Below the pieces are notes generated by a model. The model was given only the letters and a program-made list of their open reading frames with translations, did not search any database and was not told the DNA's origin. Source: JBCDCB01 sp039182735 (GTDB lineage: Bacteria > Planctomycetota > Phycisphaerae > Phycisphaerales > UBA1924). From it: 64,000 nucleotides of DNA. The stretch lies in assembly GCA_039182735.1 (NCBI GenBank), contig JBCDCB010000001.1, forward strand, positions 54,767-118,766. Reading direction: 5' to 3'. Each line of letters starts with the position of its first letter. Position 1 is the stretch's first letter. Below are positions 1 to 8,450 of the stretch, piece by piece. The position numbers and the translations under genes are program-made.

Positions 1-805
1 CCTCGGGCGGGTGGATGAACCCCTTCTTCAGCGTGTTCTTCGAAGTAATGAGGTCGTAGCCCGGCGCGCCGTCGAGCGCCCCGCGCACGTCGTCGGCGAT
101 CCGCTTCTCCGCGGGCCAGTACCCGTCAAAGACCGCGACGCGACCGGTGTTCGCACCGAGTTCGGCGCCGGGTTCCTTCTCGTTCACCCCGTCGCCGTCG
201 GCGTCGAGCACGTCCGCCACCGGATGGCGCGCCACCGCCCCGGTCTGCCCGTCGTACAGCGCGGCGAGCAGGTCGTCGATATCCACGCCCACCGCGGTCG
301 CGCCGAGGCTGGCCATCGCGCGCAGCTGGCCGATCGACCCGTACCCGAAGTCGAGCACGTGCGCGCCGTCGATGCTCTCCATCCCGTGCTTGCCGGCGAC
401 CTCGAGCGTGCGCACGTACGCCACCGGCGTGCCGTAGCTCGTGAAGTAGAAACGGAACGGGTTGAAGCGCTGCAGCGCGAGCCCGGCCTTCTCCTCGTCC
501 GTGGCCTGCGCGTGCTGCGCCGCGGTGAGCGCCCGGCGCTTGTTCACGTCGCGCTCGCGCGGATCGAACCAGATCGAAACCTCGATCGGCTCCGGCAGGC
601 CGCGGATCGCCTCGAGGAAGCGGATCGACACGGGCTCCTCGACCTGGTTGAGCACGCGGTCGGCCTCGGTGCTGATCTGACGCATCACCAGCTCGCCCGG
701 CGAGGGGCGGTCTTCCGCGTCCAGCGTCTGCTGGGCGTGCGCCATCGAACCCGCGGCGAGCGACACGGCGCCAGCGAGCGCCAACTTCCACGTTGAACCG
801 GTCAT
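1..805 (-). CDS. exported SAM-methyltransferase-like protein, 3' end outside window
   Basis: The gene is read from 805 leftward and is still open at the window edge, so the C-terminus is missing (268 residues visible). The ATG at 805 follows GGAGG by five bases. Residues 1-26 form a signal peptide ending in AHAQ. A central segment with VLDFGYGSIGQL followed by GATAVGVDID resembles motifs I and II of class I SAM-dependent methyltransferases, so a Rossmann methyltransferase-like domain in an exported protein is likely. No substrate can be assigned. An Asp-rich stretch (DADGDG) follows the fold. The exported location is unusual for a SAM enzyme. Confidence 0.7.
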   Translation of the reverse strand, partial: MTGSTWKLALAGAVSLAAGSMAHAQQTLDAEDRPSPGELVMRQISTEADRVLNQVEEPVSIRFLEAIRGLPEPIEVSIWFDPRERDVNKRRALTAAQHAQATDEEKAGLALQRFNPFRFYFTSYGTPVAYVRTLEVAGKHGMESIDGAHVLDFGYGSIGQLRAMASLGATAVGVDIDDLLAALYDGQTGAVARHPVADVLDADGDGVNEKEPGAELGANTGRVAVFDGYWPAEKRIADDVRGALDGAPGYDLITSKNTLKKGFIHPPE

Positions 806-891
806 CGAGTCCTCCACGATCTGCCGACGAACCCACCTCATCGGCGACGAGGAGCCTATACCGGGAGCCACGATCGCGGTTTTTCGACGCG

Positions 892-1272
892 TCAGCCCGG
901 CAACCCCGGTGGGTCCACCACCCGCGCCGGCTCGTGCGCCGCATCAAACTGCGGCGGTCGGCTCAGCCAGATCGACCACACCTCCCGCGCCAGCCCGACG
1001 TAGCGCGCCGGCTCGCCCGCGTGCCCCCCGTGCAGCTCGCCGAACGCGTGGCACAGCAGCACCTTGAGCATGCCCTCTGTCGGCGCCTCGCTGGCGGCGG
1101 CCATGGCGAGGTGCGTCTCTTCGAGATAGGCCGACTGCTCCGATGCGCCCTGATCGATGAGGCGGATGGGGTCGTAGCGGAGGATCGCGCGGTGGATGCG
1201 CTCGTGCGCCGACGACGCCCACTGCGCGACGATCGGGTCTTCGGGGCTGTCAGAGGGCGTGAGTTCGGTCAT
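892..1272 (-). CDS. hypothetical protein (126 aa)
   Basis: I do not recognise this small soluble protein. It has an acidic N-terminus (TPSDSPEDP), predicted helices through the middle and a Pro/Gly tail, with no signal peptide or membrane segment. I chose the ATG at 1272 because GAGG lies just upstream; an in-frame GTG two codons earlier is the alternative. It is separated from the restriction endonuclease gene on the same strand by about 70 bases and may be read from the same transcript. Confidence 0.6.
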   Translation of the reverse strand: MTELTPSDSPEDPIVAQWASSAHERIHRAILRYDPIRLIDQGASEQSAYLEETHLAMAAASEAPTEGMLKVLLCHAFGELHGGHAGEPARYVGLAREVWSIWLSRPPQFDAAHEPARVVDPPGLPG

Positions 1273-1341
1273 GGCCACCTCGATAGTCCCATTGCACCAC
1301 AGATCGAAGAAAGGTCAACCTTCTACGGGGCACAAGGCGAT

Positions 1342-2061
1342 TCATGGGAACCGCTGGCGGTACGCCCGGCAAACCGACTGAATGAACGAGTCGTAGTGCA
1401 AAGGATCCCCCGTAGAAAGAGCGACGTGGGTATCCGCATACGACGCCGCATCGAGGATTTGATTGTCGGTATCGACGACGAGGACGCAGCACGCTTCGAG
1501 CCCGTATCCCGTCTTGCCGCCTCGCGTCGCGATCGATCGCGCTTCATCGATGCAGTGTCGCACAAGACGCTCCGGATTTTTGTGTTCGGTGACTTCGCCG
1601 CGACGAAGCGGGGACGCGAAGCGTGATGCCGCATTGACGATGATGACACCACCGGCAATGGTCTGATTGTCGTAGTTGTGGACGTGCTCGTGATGCGCTT
1701 CGAGATCTCGCTTTCGGTTCTTGACGGCCTTTCGGTGTTCCGTCATCACCGCCTTGAGTTCGATGGCGATCTCGACATAGGACGGCTCCGCTTCGACGAT
1801 TGCGACACCAGCAGAAGGCTCAACAACCTGCGGGGGCGAGCCGAGCACCAGATCAACATTCCAGTCGGCACGACCCGCACGAAGGGTGAAGTTCAGTGAG
1901 AACACGACCTCGCCCCGGCTGGCACGCTGAGCGAGCGGATCGCACGTCACGACCAGATCGTCAACGATCGCACGAGCGAGCGCGTTCGAGTGCTTGTCCG
2001 AACGGGGGTGATACCCGTGCTCGCGGAGATGATCGAGGAAACTTTCGGGGTTCGGACTCAT
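1342..2061 (-). CDS. type II restriction endonuclease (predicted)
   Basis: 239 residues. It lies directly downstream of a DNA methyltransferase on the same strand, 11 bases after its stop. The sequence has a PD-(D/E)xK-like arrangement: Asp70 in VDLVLG, then Glu101-Leu-Lys103 in IELKA, followed by a basic helix. This fits the metal-dependent nuclease core of type II enzymes. The ATG at 2061 is preceded by GGAG; an upstream in-frame GTG at 2097 would overlap the methyltransferase by 25 bases. The role is inferred from the active-site pattern plus the neighbour. The recognition sequence cannot be read from the sequence. Local GC is lower than in nearby genes, consistent with transfer. Confidence 0.7.
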   Translation of the reverse strand: MSPNPESFLDHLREHGYHPRSDKHSNALARAIVDDLVVTCDPLAQRASRGEVVFSLNFTLRAGRADWNVDLVLGSPPQVVEPSAGVAIVEAEPSYVEIAIELKAVMTEHRKAVKNRKRDLEAHHEHVHNYDNQTIAGGVIIVNAASRFASPLRRGEVTEHKNPERLVRHCIDEARSIATRGGKTGYGLEACCVLVVDTDNQILDAASYADTHVALSTGDPLHYDSFIQSVCRAYRQRFP

Positions 2062-2072
2062 GCGGCGCTCCG

Positions 2073-2996
2073 CTACCGCTCGGCCGTGAAGTCGCACCCG
2101 AGTGGGGGCGTCCCGATTCGATTCCGGGCAATATCGAAGTATTCAGGATCGATCTCGATTCCGAGTGAATTCCGATGGAACTCCATCGCGGCAAGCATCG
2201 TTGTTCCGGTGCCAACAAACGGATCCACAACCGTGTCGCCTACGAACGAGAACATGCCAATGAGGCGCCTGGCGATCTCGACCGGATACGGGGCCGGATG
2301 CAGACGCTGCGACTCGCCGGCGACATCGGTCCAGACCTGCCGGAACCAGCGCCGGTGATCTTCCTTATCGATCATCGAAAGATCGCGCTGCAGCTGCGAT
2401 GGCTTGCGATACCCACCCGGCTTGCGGAAGAGCAGAATGAACTCCACATCGTTCTTGATGATCGCATTCGGTTCGTAGGGCTTCCCGAGAAAGCCGCCCG
2501 GCCCCGCGACCTCGGTCGCCATGTTGCTGATCTTGTGCCAAAAGATCGGAGCCAGAGGATCAAAGCCAAGCGCCTGACACCGCACCTGCAAGTATGCGTG
2601 TAGCGGCTCAACAACGTGTCTACCGTGCGCCTTGCGGGATCGGCACACGTCGCCGACGACGATACACAAACGACCGCCAGGATCGAGCAGGTCGTAGCAC
2701 GCCTGCCAAACTCGATCGAGCTCATCAAGAAACCGCTCACGCTCTGCGATGTGCCCGAGCTGATCACCATCCAAGTCGTCTCTGTATTCCTTGAGATCCC
2801 AGTACGGCGGGCTGGTCACAATCAGTTGGACACCGTTCTTGCCTCGGATGGAACGCAGGTCGCGCGCGTCACCAAGCACAAGCCGATGAGCCGTTTCAAG
2901 GATGTCCGGGCTGGAAGCCCACGCGAGGCGCTTGGCTTCAAACTTTTCGTCCAGCGGACGTTCCGATTTTCGAGCGACTGCCGCGGTGTTTCCCAT
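2073..2996 (-). CDS. DNA methyltransferase of a restriction-modification system
   Basis: 307 residues. Motif IV is TSPPYW at residues 61-66 and the SAM-binding motif DPFVGTGTT is at 258-266, followed by GIEIDPEYFDIA. The catalytic motif therefore precedes the SAM motif, the beta-class order. The Ser/Thr-Pro-Pro-Tyr form is typical of N4-cytosine methyltransferases, although N6-adenine activity cannot be excluded. It protects host DNA against the adjacent endonuclease. The gene precedes the nuclease in transcription, so modification would be made first. No C-protein regulator gene is visible beside it. Confidence 0.88.
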   Translation of the reverse strand: MGNTAAVARKSERPLDEKFEAKRLAWASSPDILETAHRLVLGDARDLRSIRGKNGVQLIVTSPPYWDLKEYRDDLDGDQLGHIAERERFLDELDRVWQACYDLLDPGGRLCIVVGDVCRSRKAHGRHVVEPLHAYLQVRCQALGFDPLAPIFWHKISNMATEVAGPGGFLGKPYEPNAIIKNDVEFILLFRKPGGYRKPSQLQRDLSMIDKEDHRRWFRQVWTDVAGESQRLHPAPYPVEIARRLIGMFSFVGDTVVDPFVGTGTTMLAAMEFHRNSLGIEIDPEYFDIARNRIGTPPLGCDFTAER

Positions 2997-3058
2997 GCAG
3001 CAATCTTACCCTTTCACAGCGCAGCACACCGCGGCGATCAACACGGTCATCCGCTTCA

Positions 3059-4333
3059 TCATCCCGCCTCCCCGATGCCGAGCGCTTGCTCAAGGCGCGC
3101 GCGCAGGTCGCCCGCGTCGTGCCCGGCCTTCTCGATCTCTTCCATCAGGTGCAACGCGTCGTTCGTCGGCGCGCCGGACTTGATCGCGTACTCGATCAGC
3201 GCGATGCGCATCTCGGGCGAGTCATGCATGAAGAGGGCGTAGCGCACGATCTCATGAGCCGTCTCGAGGTTGCCCGACGCCAATGCGCCGGCGTATTGCT
3301 CGCCAGTCCAGCCCAGTGCGGCATCACGCAGCGTTGAAACGTCGGTCAACTCTCCACGGCGCACCATGCTTTGCATTTCCTCGACGGGCTCTGGCACGAT
3401 GAGCGGCACATCTTCCCATCGTTCGGCGGCCACAACCGCCTCGTACGCGAAGTTTCCGCATCGCTTCAGCAGCCTGTCCCTCGCAGGGCTGGCTTTGGCT
3501 TCATCCAACCAGTTGAGGATCGCCTCATCGTCCCCGATCACCTGATTCAGTATCAGCCACGCGCGCAGGTCTGAGATGCGCTTCCTGCCATCCGAACGCA
3601 CGACTCTTGTGAGTGCATCGCGACGCTCGGTGAACGCGGCTCGTGCCGATTCATGCCGCTCGATCAGGTACTCGACAGAATGGTGCCACATCATGCTGTG
3701 AAGACCGACTGCGATCGACGAAGTGAGATTCGGGCTCGCCTGATCGAAGAGCCATAGGTACTGCTCCGTCGCGATGTCGAAGAGTCCGGCGCTGAGGGCA
3801 TCGGAAGCGAGGCGCGAGCGGGCCGACAGGTCGGTGCCCGGCGAGTCTTCGATGTTGGCGGCGCGCTGTCGGATCTTCGCGAGTTCCCCGCCACCGCCTT
3901 CGACCGATCGTAGCCATTCCACAAACTGATCGGCCTTCCGGGCGCCGGTGATCCGGTCGGCGGTCTCGCCGTCCCTGATGAGCACGATCGTGGGCATCGC
4001 GGAGACCGCAAACGCCTCCGCGACCTCGTTCTGTTCGTCCACATCGATCTTGATGCTGAGCGCGTTCGCGTGCAGCCACGCGCTGACCGAGGCGTCGGGG
4101 TAGACGTCGCGCCCCATCATCTTGCAGGGCCGGCACCACTCGGCGGTGAAGTGCAGCAGCGCGAACCGACCCGACTCGCCTGCAAGCTCGATCGCGCGGA
4201 CGTGGTCGATCTCTCGCACCCAGACGCCGTCGAACTCGAGGCTGTCGGGCAGAGGCTTCGGGACCAGCGGATCCACGTCCGCCAAACACACCGGCGCGAT
4301 CAGCAGCGTCAACGCAACGATCAATCCACGCAT
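3059..4333 (-). CDS. secreted thioredoxin-domain protein with helical C-terminal region
   Basis: 424 residues. The ATG at 4333 follows GGAGG and opens a clear signal peptide (residues 1-18). Residues 36-150 form a thioredoxin fold with active site Trp66-Cys67-Arg-Pro-Cys70 and the cis-proline SAMPT, so it is likely a periplasmic disulfide or thiol reductase. The C-terminal 270 residues are helical and match the neighbouring gene at 4423-5295: both contain the pattern SPEMR or TPEMR, then a Leu-rich helix, then DLRARLEQ or DVRKRLRR. Reading frame open upstream of the signal peptide to 4426 is not needed. Confidence 0.82.
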   Translation of the reverse strand: MRGLIVALTLLIAPVCLADVDPLVPKPLPDSLEFDGVWVREIDHVRAIELAGESGRFALLHFTAEWCRPCKMMGRDVYPDASVSAWLHANALSIKIDVDEQNEVAEAFAVSAMPTIVLIRDGETADRITGARKADQFVEWLRSVEGGGGELAKIRQRAANIEDSPGTDLSARSRLASDALSAGLFDIATEQYLWLFDQASPNLTSSIAVGLHSMMWHHSVEYLIERHESARAAFTERRDALTRVVRSDGRKRISDLRAWLILNQVIGDDEAILNWLDEAKASPARDRLLKRCGNFAYEAVVAAERWEDVPLIVPEPVEEMQSMVRRGELTDVSTLRDAALGWTGEQYAGALASGNLETAHEIVRYALFMHDSPEMRIALIEYAIKSGAPTNDALHLMEEIEKAGHDAGDLRARLEQALGIGEAG

Positions 4334-4422
4334 GAGAACCTCCACCGCTATTGCAACACAAGTCGGGCGGAGGTCAAGCGGATTGTGCGAACTCGGGGTC
4401 TGAGGCCCGCGGCGGGGCATCT

Positions 4423-5295
4423 TCACGCCGCCGGGCCGTCGCGCAATGTTCGTCGCAGACGTTTACGCACGTCGGTGACATCTCGCCCCATCGCCTCTGC
4501 CTCGTCGAGCAGCCCCGCGTCTCGCTCGGAGGGACAGCCGCACGCGATCGCGAGTTCGACAAGCCAGCAGCGCATCTCGGGCGTGTCGTCGTGCGCGATC
4601 GCGAACTCGACGAGCGCGCCCGCCTTTGTGTCGTTGCCCGTCGCGAGCATGCCGGCGTAGTAATGCGCTGCGTACGTTCTCAGTCTGCGCGCATCGCGTT
4701 CGAGCTGGCGCTCTCGATCGCGTTCGGATCGATCCGACTTGACCAACGTATTGCGTGCGGCAAAGAGATCAAGTTGACGTTGAAGGCGTGAGATCGGATC
4801 CGGAATCAGCCTGCCGAGGTCCGCCCACCGCTCGTTCTTCGCGAGCAGTTCTTCGATGTCCCGCGACATACCATCAAGAACCTCTTGGTAGCGGATGTTG
4901 CCTTTGATGCCGTCGTACCATTCCAACACGACATCCGTGTCGCCCAGTCGTTCACTCAGTTCGATCCAGTCTCGATATGCGTCTCGCTGAGACATTCGCC
5001 CTGCCCTTTGGGCTCGTTCGAGCAAGGCGTCTCGCTTGGCGGCGAATGCCGCACGCGCGGGCGGGTGGCACTCGATGAGTTTCTCAATCTCACTCGCCAT
5101 GAAGGAAGACCGCACGCCGGACATGGACAGCGCGTACTTCAGCATGTTGTCCCACAGCCATTTGAACTGCGACAGCGCGAGATCGAGAACGCGCTCGCGA
5201 AGTGCGTCACGCGCGAGCTGAAAACGCTCGTCGACCATCGGCTGGTCCGACGCCTCGATCTCGGCTGCTCGTTCCTGCAAGTCAGGCATCATCAT
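4423..5295 (-). CDS. helical protein, paralogue of the C-terminal half of the thioredoxin-domain protein
   Basis: 290 residues, all predicted helical, with no signal peptide from this start. The ATG at 5295 overlaps the stop of the zinc-ribbon gene upstream (ATGA), so the two are translationally coupled. The last 90 residues align by eye with the end of the protein at 3059-4333, pointing to local duplication. Function unknown; it may be a repeat-type scaffold. Longer open frame upstream of 5295 runs antisense-like through the zinc-ribbon gene and is not used. Confidence 0.7.
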   Translation of the reverse strand: MMMPDLQERAAEIEASDQPMVDERFQLARDALRERVLDLALSQFKWLWDNMLKYALSMSGVRSSFMASEIEKLIECHPPARAAFAAKRDALLERAQRAGRMSQRDAYRDWIELSERLGDTDVVLEWYDGIKGNIRYQEVLDGMSRDIEELLAKNERWADLGRLIPDPISRLQRQLDLFAARNTLVKSDRSERDRERQLERDARRLRTYAAHYYAGMLATGNDTKAGALVEFAIAHDDTPEMRCWLVELAIACGCPSERDAGLLDEAEAMGRDVTDVRKRLRRTLRDGPAA

Positions 5296-5567
5296 CCATT
5301 CGGACGAGGCAGCTTCACGTTCCGAAGAGTTTCGCGATCGAGTGCCTCGAAGCGCGCATGGACCCGGGCGCGATCGAAGTGCATCGGCCGCTTCGCGCAG
5401 TTCACATGCGACGACCAATCGCACCTGCCGCACACGAACCAGATCCAGTATCGATCCGTCGCTGGATTCGTGAACCACACTTCAACGGAATTCGCGTCGC
5501 AGGATGGGCAGGGAAGCCCCGATGTCGTCCCGGATTCCTCGTGCAGTTGGAGGAACTCGATACTCAC
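5292..5567 (-). CDS. small zinc-ribbon protein coupled to nuoF
   Basis: 91 residues. It contains CPSC near residue 22 and CGRC about 25 residues later, a pair of CxxC knuckles typical of a zinc ribbon, with aromatic residues between them (YWIWFV). The GTG start at 5567 overlaps the nuoF stop in GTGA, and its own stop overlaps the next start in ATGA. Such chained overlaps show co-translation with nuoF. Role unknown; it could be a metal-binding accessory protein. It is easily missed because the start is GTG and the frame continues upstream through nuoF. Confidence 0.68.
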   Translation of the reverse strand: MSIEFLQLHEESGTTSGLPCPSCDANSVEVWFTNPATDRYWIWFVCGRCDWSSHVNCAKRPMHFDRARVHARFEALDRETLRNVKLPRPNG

Positions 5568-6970
5568 CCGTTCGCCGCGGCGCCCACGCTCATCGTCACC
5601 GGCACGAACGTCCGCTCCACCCGGCTCTCGAACTCCTCCGGGAACTTGTTCATGATCGTGCGGATCGCCCAGTTGTTGCCGTCGGCGAGGCCGCAGATCG
5701 TCGTGCCGGGCATCGCGCCCATGCTCGTCGCGATCTCGAGCGCCAGATCCAGATCCTTCGTCTTGCCGTTGCCGTGCTCGATGCGCGTCAGCAGTTGGTA
5801 CAGCCACCCGCTGCCCTCGCGGCAGGGCGTGCACTGCCCGCACGACTCGTGCTTGAAGAAGCGTGCGATGTTGCGCGCCACGGCGACCATGTCGGTGTCT
5901 TCATCGAAGATCGTCGGGCACGCGGTGCCGAGGCCCAGCACGTTGTACTTGCCGATATCGAAGTCCATCGGCGCGTCGAACTCGTCGGTGCCGAGCACGC
6001 CGGTCGAGACGCCGCCGGCGATGGCGGCTTTGAACTTCCTGCCGTTCCGCATGCCGCCGCAATAGTCGTTGACAAGCGTGCTGAGCGGGATGCCGAGGTC
6101 GAACTCGAAGAGGTCGGGCGCGGTGACGTGCCCGGAGACGCCGAAGAGTTTCGTGCCGAACGAGGGCGGCCCGCCCGCGCCGGCGGTGCCCTGCTGCTGG
6201 AACCACTCGACGCCGTGCTCGACGATCGAGGGCACGTGGCAGAGCGTCTCGACGTTGTTGATGATCGTGGGCCTGCCGAAAAGGCCCTTCACAGCGGGGA
6301 AGGGCGGCTTGACGCGCGGCCACCCGCGTTTGCCCTCGAGCGATTCGAGCAGGCCCGTCTCTTCGCCGCAGATGTACGCGCCCGCGCCGCGGTGCAGGTG
6401 GCACTCAACGCTGAAGGGCTCGCCCGTCGCGGTGTTCGCGCCGCTGAGCAGTCCCTTCTCGCCGAAGACGCCGTGCTCGTAGGCCTCTTTGATCGCCTCT
6501 TCGACGACGGCGGCCTGGTGGTGGTACTCGCCGCGGATGTAGATGTACGCGCGATCGAGCCTGCACGCGTAGCACGCGATCGCGATGCCCTCGAGCATGA
6601 GGTGCGGGTCGAAGTCCATGAGCAGGCGGTCCTTGAAGGTGCCCGGCTCCGACTCGTCCGCGTTGATCGCGAGATAGCGCGGCTCGCCCTTGTCAAGGCG
6701 TTCGCGCTGCGAGCCTTCTGCCTTCGGAAGGAACGTCCACTTGAGCCCGGTGGGGAAGCCCGCGCCGCCACGCCCGCGCAGCGCGCTGTCCTTGACCGCG
6801 CTGACGACATCGTCGGGGTTCATCGAGAGCGCTTTGCGGAGCGCCTCGTAGCCGCCCGTCTGGACGTATTCGTCGTAGCGGACGATGTGCCGGTCCTTCG
6901 GATCGCCGAAGGGCCTGCACGGGATGCGCTTGGTGAGGATGGGGAAGTCGGTCTTGGGCTGCCAGGACAT
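5564..6970 (-). CDS. nuoF: NADH-quinone oxidoreductase subunit F (NADH/FMN-binding)
   Basis: 468 residues from the ATG at 6970, which has AAGGAACACGCC-type spacing upstream. The subunit oxidises NADH and passes electrons through FMN to a 4Fe-4S centre in respiratory complex I. Visible motifs: GRGGAGFPTGLKW (NADH-binding glycine-rich loop), GAGAYICGEETGLLES (FMN site), PTIINNVETL, and ESCGQCTPCREG, which ligates the N3 iron-sulfur cluster. Length is close to the family norm (about 430-450). nuoE lies 1.5 kb upstream on the same strand, separated by two small genes and one opposite-strand gene; nuoG is not adjacent. Confidence 0.96.
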   Translation of the reverse strand: MSWQPKTDFPILTKRIPCRPFGDPKDRHIVRYDEYVQTGGYEALRKALSMNPDDVVSAVKDSALRGRGGAGFPTGLKWTFLPKAEGSQRERLDKGEPRYLAINADESEPGTFKDRLLMDFDPHLMLEGIAIACYACRLDRAYIYIRGEYHHQAAVVEEAIKEAYEHGVFGEKGLLSGANTATGEPFSVECHLHRGAGAYICGEETGLLESLEGKRGWPRVKPPFPAVKGLFGRPTIINNVETLCHVPSIVEHGVEWFQQQGTAGAGGPPSFGTKLFGVSGHVTAPDLFEFDLGIPLSTLVNDYCGGMRNGRKFKAAIAGGVSTGVLGTDEFDAPMDFDIGKYNVLGLGTACPTIFDEDTDMVAVARNIARFFKHESCGQCTPCREGSGWLYQLLTRIEHGNGKTKDLDLALEIATSMGAMPGTTICGLADGNNWAIRTIMNKFPEEFESRVERTFVPVTMSVGAAANG

Positions 6971-7066
6971 GGCGTGTTCCTTCACGGAGGACCTATTCGT
7001 GAACGCATGCAGTCTAAGCGGAGGAGCACGGCGGGAACACGTTGCCCGACATGGGGCTTGATGCGC

Positions 7067-7095
7067 GGGTCTGGGGGCTGGGGTGCGGGGTCCGG
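7067..7095 (+). repeat. G-rich repeat between nuoF and the next gene
   Basis: The plus strand has GGGTCTGGGGGCTGGGG followed by a fourth G-run, so it can in principle fold into a G-quadruplex. The GGGTCTGGG core recurs in several other intergenic gaps of this window. Confidence 0.5.
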
Positions 7096-7130
7096 AAGAA
7101 CAGCGGCGTACGACCGAGCGTATCGGAGAC

Positions 7131-7574
7131 ATGCGACTGCCCCGACCGCCTGCCATCCCGCTCATCCGTATCGCGTGCATCGGGCTCACGACCACCCTGT
7201 TCGTGATCGTCGCGTTGATCGCTTGGGCGCTCTTTGCGGGCTCATCGGTTCGCGGGCCGCGGCACCCGCCCATCGCGTTCGATTCCGCGATCTGGAAAGC
7301 GTGGGACGATACACATCAGGACGATCGGCGCTGGCTTCGCCAGCAGATGCTCGACGACCTGCTCAGGAACGATCGACTCGTCGGGATGAGCGAACCCAAC
7401 GTCCGCGATCTGCTCGGCGAAGGGCAGCGCCTGGACTGGGAGTCAACCAACACCTGGACGTGGACCTACTTCCTGGGCTCGGACATGATGCCCGACGGGT
7501 ATTACCTGGTCTTTCTCGAAGTCGAGTTCGACGCGCAGAACGTGGTGCGCTCGACGCGCGTGTTCCGAGACTAA
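7131..7574 (+). CDS. single-pass membrane protein (147 aa)
   Basis: The ATG at 7131 is followed by a short Pro-rich start and one hydrophobic helix (residues about 10-35, IACIGLTTTLFVIVALIAWA). The remainder is soluble, with a helix rich in charged residues and the pattern NVRDLLGEG, then W and Y-rich strands. This resembles small BamE/SmpA-like outer-membrane lipoprotein folds only in the DLLGEG turn, so that is a weak guess. It is transcribed against the nuo genes and is flanked on both sides by G-rich repeats. Confidence 0.55.
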   Translation: MRLPRPPAIPLIRIACIGLTTTLFVIVALIAWALFAGSSVRGPRHPPIAFDSAIWKAWDDTHQDDRRWLRQQMLDDLLRNDRLVGMSEPNVRDLLGEGQRLDWESTNTWTWTYFLGSDMMPDGYYLVFLEVEFDAQNVVRSTRVFRD

Positions 7575-7575
7575 A

Positions 7576-7608
7576 CCCCAGACCCCGGCCCCAAGACCCC
7601 GGGCCCCA
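7576..7608 (-). repeat. G-rich repeat between convergent genes
   Basis: C-runs on the plus strand (ACCCCAGACCCCGGCCCC and a further two runs) give at least four G-runs on the minus strand. It sits in the 37-base gap between two convergent genes. Same family as the copies at 7067, 13710, 17898 and 51365-51516. Confidence 0.55.
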
Positions 7609-7611
7609 CTC

Positions 7612-8226
7612 TCAGTCGGCCCGGTTGTGCTGGTTCATCGTGTCGAGGCTGAACGCCTCGTTCTCCACGGGGTATCTGCCGTAGTTCCCCGCGAACCGCT
7701 CGCGCACCGGCACGCTCGCGAGGCTGCTCTCCTCCCGCACCGGCTCGAAGGCGATACGCAGCGCGTCTTCGCCCAGCGCGCGCACCTGGTAGGGCGGCGG
7801 GCCGCCCAGCTCGAACCACACCGGCATGTCGCGCCCTTCGACACGCACCTCGGCGCGGACGACGCCGTCGGCCGCACGCGTCACCCACCCGGAGATCCCG
7901 ACGGAGTTGAAGGCCTTCTCGCCCGGCGCGATCGCCACGGGGCTCAGCGGCGTGCGCCAATCGGTCACGCCGGTCGGCGCGGTCTGATCGATGCGCCCGA
8001 TCCAGTAGCGCACCTCGATGGGCACGTCGGACTCGTTGCGGAAGGAGACGGTGGGCCCGTAGTCGCTGTTGGCGATGATGAACATCCCCGTCGCTGCGAG
8101 CGGCCCCGGGGCGATCAGCTCGTGCCCGAGAAAGCTCGTGAGCATGGCCGGCTGAGGGTTCTGGCACCCGCCCATCGCCGCGGCCAGGGCAACCGTGGTA
8201 GCAATCGCGAGCGTGGCGTGACGCAT
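7612..8226 (-). CDS. lipoprotein of unknown function
   Basis: 204 residues. The ATG at 8226 opens a signal sequence ending in the lipobox AAAMGGC, so Cys18 region is likely lipidated. The mature part looks like a beta-sandwich: SFRNESDVPIEVRYWIGR and later VAIAPGEKAFNSVG resemble immunoglobulin-like or Mg-chelatase-associated secretion folds, but I cannot name a family. Its start shares one base with the stop of the 74-residue gene upstream, and that gene overlaps nuoE, so all three are likely one transcript with nuoE. Confidence 0.68.
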   Translation of the reverse strand: MRHATLAIATTVALAAAMGGCQNPQPAMLTSFLGHELIAPGPLAATGMFIIANSDYGPTVSFRNESDVPIEVRYWIGRIDQTAPTGVTDWRTPLSPVAIAPGEKAFNSVGISGWVTRAADGVVRAEVRVEGRDMPVWFELGGPPPYQVRALGEDALRIAFEPVREESSLASVPVRERFAGNYGRYPVENEAFSLDTMNQHNRAD

Positions 8227-8450
8227 CACCCGTTCTCCCCTGACGGGCCGTCCTTCGGGAGGATGACCTCGTCGATCGTCGTTCGGCGGAGGATGACCTT
8301 CCCGGACGCGCTGTCCATCTCCGCCTCTGTGGTCTGTCGGTTCAACTCCACCCGCTTGTTGACCGCGGACCCGCGAAGCGACGCCCGGAAACCACCGAAC
8401 GCCCGCCCCAGGCGGCGCGCCCAACCCGATGCGCCCGGCTCAGTGCCCAT
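8226..8450 (-). CDS. small hypothetical protein between nuoE and a lipoprotein gene
   Basis: 74 residues, basic N-terminal half with RRLGRAFGGF and an acidic, Pro-ending tail (PKDGPSGENG). It overlaps the end of nuoE by 11 bases and touches the lipoprotein start (TGATG). There are no cysteines or membrane segment. Overlaps on both ends support a real, co-translated gene; function unknown. Confidence 0.6.
   Translation of the reverse strand: MGTEPGASGWARRLGRAFGGFRASLRGSAVNKRVELNRQTTEAEMDSASGKVILRRTTIDEVILPKDGPSGENG

Noticed and set aside
3007..3063. 18-codon open frame between the thioredoxin-domain gene and the methyltransferase
   Set aside because: Too short, no ribosome site of its own and no support beyond an ATG pair.
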